Assembly (NCBI GenBank): GCA_016787665.1
Contig: JAEUUC010000011.1
Coordinates: 186,001-250,000 of the forward strand
Direction of reading: 5' to 3'
From: Cyclobacteriaceae bacterium
GTDB taxonomy: Bacteria > Bacteroidota > Bacteroidia > Cytophagales > Cyclobacteriaceae
Length of the DNA stretch: 64,000 bases
Below, piece after piece: positions 60,170-64,000 of this stretch. Each line of letters starts with the position of its first letter. Position 1 is the first letter of the stretch. The position numbers were made by a program, and so were the translations under genes. A model generated the notes under the pieces. It was not told the origin of the DNA and searched no databases. It saw only the letters and a program-made list of their open reading frames with translations.

Positions 60170-60673
60170 ATGAAACGTTTGACCTCGGCCATCTTTGTTC
60201 TGACCCTTGCCTGGCTTTTGACTGCCTGTGGTGGCAAAGGCGTTTCGTTTTCGTCTGGGGTAAAGAAAGATTTTTCTACGGGGGCCTCCACGCGATACGA
60301 AGGATTTGACCTCGAAGACGTTAGCCTCGTTGACGGTAACAACGAAGTCATGAGTAGTAGTGAAATCCCGCTCAACTCCTCTTTCTCTATTGTGTATAAC
60401 GGCATAACCGGATACACGGTGGAGAATGAAAAAGTATTCCCCGGCTTATCGTTACAGGTAACGGATAGCGCAGGGCAGGCCGTTTTGAACGAAGCCGACT
60501 TATTTGCCAACTACACCGAAGGCGTTTCGGCACAAGATGCTTCCGTACTTACCGGCACCGTTACCGTGGGCGACCCGATGAAAGCAGGCAGTATCTACCA
60601 CTGCACGATGCGCATATATGATAAAAAAGGCAAATCTGAAATTGTAACGGAACTGGACTTTACGGTGAAGTAA
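60170..60673 (+). CDS. Lipoprotein of unknown function, partner of PorP/SprF
   Basis: 167 residues from the ATG of MKRLTSAIFVLTLAWLLTACGG with a lipobox cysteine C20. The body has strands such as GASTRYEGFDLEDVSLVDG, FSIVYNGITGYTVEN and an immunoglobulin-like C-terminus (GSIYHCTMRIYDKKGKSEIV). It is followed by the PorP/SprF gene after seven bases, so the pair probably works together in the envelope. An upstream TACTTTTG box gives a promoter. No known family is recognised. Confidence 0.72.
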   Translation: MKRLTSAIFVLTLAWLLTACGGKGVSFSSGVKKDFSTGASTRYEGFDLEDVSLVDGNNEVMSSSEIPLNSSFSIVYNGITGYTVENEKVFPGLSLQVTDSAGQAVLNEADLFANYTEGVSAQDASVLTGTVTVGDPMKAGSIYHCTMRIYDKKGKSEIVTELDFTVK

Positions 60674-60680
60674 GAGCGGT

Positions 60681-61613
60681 ATGTTTTGGAATCATGACAA
60701 TAGGTGGCGACACCTCAGGCAAGGATCAATACTACTGATTGCCGTATTGGGATGGTTACCTGCCCACGCCCAGCAAGACCCGGTGTACGCGCAGTACATC
60801 AACAACCCGATGGCGATCAACCCCGCCTTTGCCGGAAGTAATAACCGGTTTAATGCCAACGTGCAGTACCGAACCCAGTGGGCCGGTATTGAGGCAAACC
60901 CCATCACGTTGAACTTCAACAGCCATATGTCCGTGTTTCAAAACAAAGTGGGCGTGGGTATTCAGGTGGTTCAGGATAAGATTGGTGAAAATACAACTTC
61001 CGAGTTTGCCGGGGTTTATTCCTATAAGATTGATCTAAACAATGCCTCCTTTTCATTCGGTCTGCAAACCGGATTTGTTCGCTACACCAATGACCCTTCA
61101 CGGGTCAATCCCTATGACAGCGGAGACCCGCTCTTTGCCAACCTGACCGAAACCAAATTTAACACGGGTGCCGGCCTGCTGCTCAAAAGCGATCGGTATA
61201 CCGTTGGTCTCTCCGTGCCCCGGCTGCTGCCAACCACCATTAGCCAGGGCGGACAGGAAATCGAACTTTATCAACAACACGTTTACCTTTTTGGTCAGTA
61301 TACCTTTTTCATTAACGAAGATTGGCGCTTCAAACCTTCCACCCTGCTACGCGCTACGGGCGGTGCACCCGCTTCGGTCGATTTGAATGCTACGTTTAAT
61401 TTTCAGGAGCTCTACTCGGCCGGCTTGTTTACGCGCAATTTCAAAACTTACGGTTTATTGGTACAAGCAGTTTTCAAGAGCATGCGCCTGGGCTATATCC
61501 TGGAATTACCGTCCGGCTCCGATTCGGGGCTGAATTTTACGAGCCACGAAATAACGCTGGGGTTCTCCATGCCTATGCTTAGTTTTCATGACCGGTCGAT
61601 GATCCGGTTTTAA
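60681..61613 (+). CDS. PorP/SprF-family type IX secretion system outer-membrane protein
   Basis: 310 residues with a signal peptide ending at PAHAQ; the hallmark N-terminus QQDPVYAQYINNPMAINPAFAG is followed by YRTQWAGIEANPITLNFNSHM. Further strands are GVGIQVVQDKIGENTTSEFAGVYSY, FNTGAGLLLKSDRYTVGLSVPRLLPT and a C-terminal GFSMPMLSFHDRSMIRF. PorP/SprF proteins form outer-membrane barrels of T9SS that attach cargo, often paired with specific secreted proteins. Its presence, plus the sorting-domain fragment at 51367, shows that the organism has or had T9SS. Operon with the lipoprotein at 60170. Confidence 0.93.
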   Translation: MFWNHDNRWRHLRQGSILLIAVLGWLPAHAQQDPVYAQYINNPMAINPAFAGSNNRFNANVQYRTQWAGIEANPITLNFNSHMSVFQNKVGVGIQVVQDKIGENTTSEFAGVYSYKIDLNNASFSFGLQTGFVRYTNDPSRVNPYDSGDPLFANLTETKFNTGAGLLLKSDRYTVGLSVPRLLPTTISQGGQEIELYQQHVYLFGQYTFFINEDWRFKPSTLLRATGGAPASVDLNATFNFQELYSAGLFTRNFKTYGLLVQAVFKSMRLGYILELPSGSDSGLNFTSHEITLGFSMPMLSFHDRSMIRF

Positions 61614-61737
61614 ACTGTTCCACCATTAGCTCGCATTGCATAGGTAATGTTTTCCCTTAAACTGGGTAGTGTTTACCTCCCAGCGGCTTGCCAGAAGCAG
61701 AAAATATCCTACATTAGGATACTAACTTTTACCTGAT

Positions 61738-62571
61738 TTGACCCCACTAACTGAGATTATACGGCAAAATTTGGCACGATTTGCCCAACAGGCTCAACAG
61801 GATAACATTACGTTAACCTTTCAGCAAGCCGAGAGCGAACAGGACTTACCCATGGATAGTGAAGCGATTAGTCATGACATCAATGTTATGCTCAGCCATC
61901 TGCTCTCACTAACCCCGGAAAATGGCAAAATAGAATTGTCCGTAACGCGAGATAACAGCAATAAGCGAATTCTATCCATCACCAACCTAGGGATCAATTT
62001 GCATGCTTACACCGGCATACTGAAACAGATTGTTCTTCCGGGCCGGGTATTAAAAAATGGCCCTGACAGCACCCGATTTGAGATTCTCTTGGATACAGAG
62101 TCAACCGATTTCTTGAATTCAATGGATGATTCAAAGCATCACGAGCATAATCTCTATTTGGAAATTCAGAACCGACTCAAATCCCGTTTCAATGGCACTC
62201 CAAATAGCTTGGATGCCTTAAAGGTGAATCCAGTTGAAGCAGCCTTTTTGGCCCGGGTCAATCGAATAATCCAGGATAATCTCTCCAACGTTCAATTTGA
62301 CGTAAATCGATTGGCAGAGTTAATGAACATCAGTCGAACTCAGCTTTTTCGAAGACTAAAACCAATCATCCAACAATCGGCATCCGGTCACATTCGATCA
62401 ATCCGTTTACAGAAAGCCAAAGAACTTCTGGAGACTACCGAGCACCGGGTAAGTGAAGTTGCGTTCCTAACCGGATTTGAGAATCTCTCTCATTTTACCA
62501 AAGTTTTTGTGAACGAATTCGGAATCAAACCGTCTGCATTCTCTAAATTCAAACCCACGGGGCAGGAATAA
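61738..62571 (+). CDS. AraC-type regulator with a degenerate ATPase-like N-terminal domain
   Basis: 277 residues starting with TTG at 61738 (an in-frame TAA lies 15 bases upstream). The C-terminal third (about 170-270) is an AraC HTH pair: FDVNRLAELMNISRTQLFRRLKPI and VSEVAFLTGFENLSHFTKVF. The N-terminal half reads DSEAISHDINVMLSHLLSLTPENGKIELSV and RILSITNLGINLHAYTG, which follows the layout of a histidine-kinase HATPase_c domain (N box then G box) but lacks the asparagine and DxGxG residues. It looks like the tail of a hybrid two-component regulator reduced to a sensor-less form. TAACTTTT lies seven bases before the start. Confidence 0.82.
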   Translation: MTPLTEIIRQNLARFAQQAQQDNITLTFQQAESEQDLPMDSEAISHDINVMLSHLLSLTPENGKIELSVTRDNSNKRILSITNLGINLHAYTGILKQIVLPGRVLKNGPDSTRFEILLDTESTDFLNSMDDSKHHEHNLYLEIQNRLKSRFNGTPNSLDALKVNPVEAAFLARVNRIIQDNLSNVQFDVNRLAELMNISRTQLFRRLKPIIQQSASGHIRSIRLQKAKELLETTEHRVSEVAFLTGFENLSHFTKVFVNEFGIKPSAFSKFKPTGQE

Positions 62572-62597
62572 GAAATCCATTAGAATCGGTCTCGTGT

Positions 62598-62993
62598 ATG
62601 AGTCAACTGAAAAAGAACAAAGCATTCATTGTAGAATATATGAATGCGCTAAGCGGGCAAGAGAAGACACGCGAAAAACTGGAAAAATACAATGCCGACC
62701 CCCGGTTGATTGATTATATCATGTTTATTGATTCGATTTTCCCAAAATATGAGGTAAACATTGAGGAAATGCTGGCAGAGGATGATAAAGTAATTGTGCG
62801 GGTTCGGTTTCGCGGCATGCACGAAGGAGAGATTATGGGATTTCCGGCTACTCATAAATGGGTTGAGTATCCCTTTGTCGTCCGCTATCAAATCAAAGAT
62901 CGTAAGATTACCCATAGCTGGGTTATTGCCGATAACCTCGTCCTGGCGGAGGCCATCGGACTAAAACGGCTGCCGTCAAAACACCCCAAATAG
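62598..62993 (+). CDS. SnoaL-like polyketide-cyclase/ester-cyclase family protein
   Basis: 131 residues with the cone-shaped alpha+beta SnoaL pattern: an initial helix (NKAFIVEYMNALSGQEK), strands EVNIEEMLAEDDKVIVRVRFRG and a closing ITHSWVIADNLVLAEAIGL. Such proteins bind small hydrophobic ligands; most have unknown functions. No signal peptide. It follows the AraC gene by 26 bases on the same strand, so the regulator may control it. A 167-base gap then leads to the oxidoreductase gene and contains its promoter box. Confidence 0.82.
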   Translation: MSQLKKNKAFIVEYMNALSGQEKTREKLEKYNADPRLIDYIMFIDSIFPKYEVNIEEMLAEDDKVIVRVRFRGMHEGEIMGFPATHKWVEYPFVVRYQIKDRKITHSWVIADNLVLAEAIGLKRLPSKHPK

Positions 62994-63100
62994 CTCCTAC
63001 CACGTTTGGTGTTACCGACCCAGGCACCCTGAGACCTAGTAATGCAACAAAAGAACCAGAGAATGCAACATCTGCGGTGATCAATCCTTAACCTGCAGGA

Positions 63101-63108
63101 TACCTTTG
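63101..63108 (+). promoter_or_regulatory. Putative promoter -7 box upstream of the NmrA-type gene
   Basis: TACCTTTG fits TAnnTTTG exactly, 52 bases before the ATG at 63161. No clear -33 TTG is seen. Confidence 0.35.
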
Positions 63109-63160
63109 TTCTTGTCATGGCGACCGAAAGTAATCGCCAAAACCACATGTCAAGAATATT

Positions 63161-64000
63161 ATGAAAACGTCAACAAAAGATCAGCACATTTTGGTCGTAG
63201 GCGCCACCGGAAATCTGGGATTTCAAATCTGTCGTCAACTCGCGTTTTCCAAAAAAGACGTAACCGCGCTGGTGCGAACAAGCTCATTAGCCGAGCGGGT
63301 AGCCGACCTGCAGCAGTTGGGTGTTAAGCTCGTAACCGGTGATTTAAAAGACGCGACATCGATCAACCGCGCGCTGGATGGGATAACAACGGTGATCTCC
63401 ACTGCTACGACTGTCCGATCGGCTAAAGAGGGTGACTCCATTAACTCGGTAGATATGACCGGCCAACTCGCCCTGGTGGAACAAGCCGAGGCTCGGGGCG
63501 TCAACCGATTCATCTATGTATCATTTCCCCCCATGCAGGGTGATTTTCCCCTTCAGAATGCCAAACGAAAAGTGGAAAACCGGCTAATAGCCGGCAAGAT
63601 GGATTTCGTCATCCTGCAGCCCACTTATTTCATGGAGGCTTGGCTGAGTCCAGCGCTTGGGTTTGATTTTCCGAACGCCAAGGCAACCATATACGGAGAC
63701 GGTACACGTCAAATCAGTTGGATTTCCATCGGAGATGTTGCCGAATTCGCTACCGCAGCGATCACTGACGAAACCTTGAAAAACAAGACTATTCAACTCG
63801 GGGGCCCCGAAGCGTTGAGCCCTCATAATGTGGTTCAGATATTTGAAAAGACCCTCGGCAAAAAGTTCGAGGTGGCACATGTGCCCCTTGAGGCCATTCA
63901 ACAACAACACCATTCGGCACCTGATGATCTCACCAAGACATTCACGGGGTTAATGCTGAACTACGCGGCCGGCAGCACGGTAGATATGCGAAAAGTCAAT
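63161..64000 (+). CDS. NmrA-type NAD(P)-binding oxidoreductase (3' end beyond the window)
   Basis: At least 280 residues; the gene runs off the window. The N-terminal Rossmann motif is HILVVGATGNLGFQICRQL with a GxTGxxG loop, followed by VRTSSLAERVADLQQLGVKL and GDLKDATSINRALDGITTV, the typical NmrA-like atypical SDR layout. IYGDGTRQISWISIGDVAEF and GGPEALSPHNVVQIFEKTLG belong to the C-terminal half. Members act as redox sensors or isoflavone-reductase-like enzymes. It is downstream of the SnoaL-like gene but has its own promoter box. Confidence 0.88.
   Translation, partial: MKTSTKDQHILVVGATGNLGFQICRQLAFSKKDVTALVRTSSLAERVADLQQLGVKLVTGDLKDATSINRALDGITTVISTATTVRSAKEGDSINSVDMTGQLALVEQAEARGVNRFIYVSFPPMQGDFPLQNAKRKVENRLIAGKMDFVILQPTYFMEAWLSPALGFDFPNAKATIYGDGTRQISWISIGDVAEFATAAITDETLKNKTIQLGGPEALSPHNVVQIFEKTLGKKFEVAHVPLEAIQQQHHSAPDDLTKTFTGLMLNYAAGSTVDMRKVN

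Noticed and set aside
1..64000. CRISPR arrays, tRNA/rRNA genes, insertion sequences, prophage
   Set aside because: No spaced direct repeats, cloverleaf candidates, transposase or phage genes were recognised by eye; a dedicated scan could still find a weak one.

Overview
The window looks like a chromosomal segment of a Bacteroidota bacterium of the Cytophagales type. The evidence is a PorP/SprF-family type IX secretion protein, a decayed gliding-motility/T9SS C-terminal sorting domain, TPR-containing sensor kinases, Bacteroidota-style LptD, LolA and LptG proteins, a lysyl-tRNA synthetase with a C-terminal tail, and many start-proximal boxes of the Bacteroidota -7 type (TAnnTTTG). Base composition is moderate and coding is very dense. 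No rRNA, tRNA, CRISPR array, insertion sequence or prophage was recognised.

Layout. 1-6999: the tail of an IscA/HesB-like gene, folB-divIVA-WD40 on the minus strand, a phosphopantetheinyl transferase plus a secreted redoxin, and a minus-strand run of transglutaminase-like protein, acyl-CoA carboxylase beta and MCE/MlaD protein. 7026-12342: a cell-wall amidase head-to-head with lptD, then lysS. 12443-17568: an RHH/MazF toxin-antitoxin pair, proline dehydrogenase, two shikimate genes (aroB, aroA), a small YtxH-like membrane protein and a BtuF/TroA-like binding protein whose start abuts a terminator. 17600-26862: M42 peptidase, propionyl-CoA-type carboxylase beta, Ppx/GppA phosphatase, several outer-membrane barrels, a MuiA-like protein, a malate/lactate dehydrogenase-family enzyme and FtsB-like protein. 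26952-32927: crcB, rsmG, a serine-hydrolase lipoprotein, a vanadium-haloperoxidase-like operon, and an ECF sigma factor. 32915-42886: glycosyltransferase, tgt-lptG-eamA, ispE, fabI, murI, a lone nuoH and an orphan TPR histidine kinase. 43004-51294: nucleoside phosphorylase, NeuD-like acyltransferase, polytopic membrane protein, DUF2851, pyrF, lolA and ftsK.

51367-64000 is the most accessory-looking part. It holds a fragment of a T9SS-secreted protein, an S9 peptidase, a pair of convergent paralogous secreted proteins of unknown function (54620-57338), and a TPR-kinase/NarL-type regulator pair apparently co-transcribed with one paralog. After these come a lipoprotein + PorP/SprF operon, an AraC-type regulator whose N-terminal half looks like a dead histidine-kinase ATPase domain, a SnoaL-like protein and a partial NmrA-type oxidoreductase. 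A similar C-rich/G-rich inverted element lies upstream of the plus-strand paralog and in the divergent region between the kinase and the lipoprotein, so the kinase/regulator pair may control the secreted paralogs and the lipoprotein-PorP operon. This is the best candidate for an undescribed system here.

Starts. Several genes appear to begin with GTG or TTG and have a TA(n)nTTTG-like box only 2-8 bases before the start codon, which suggests leaderless or nearly leaderless messages.
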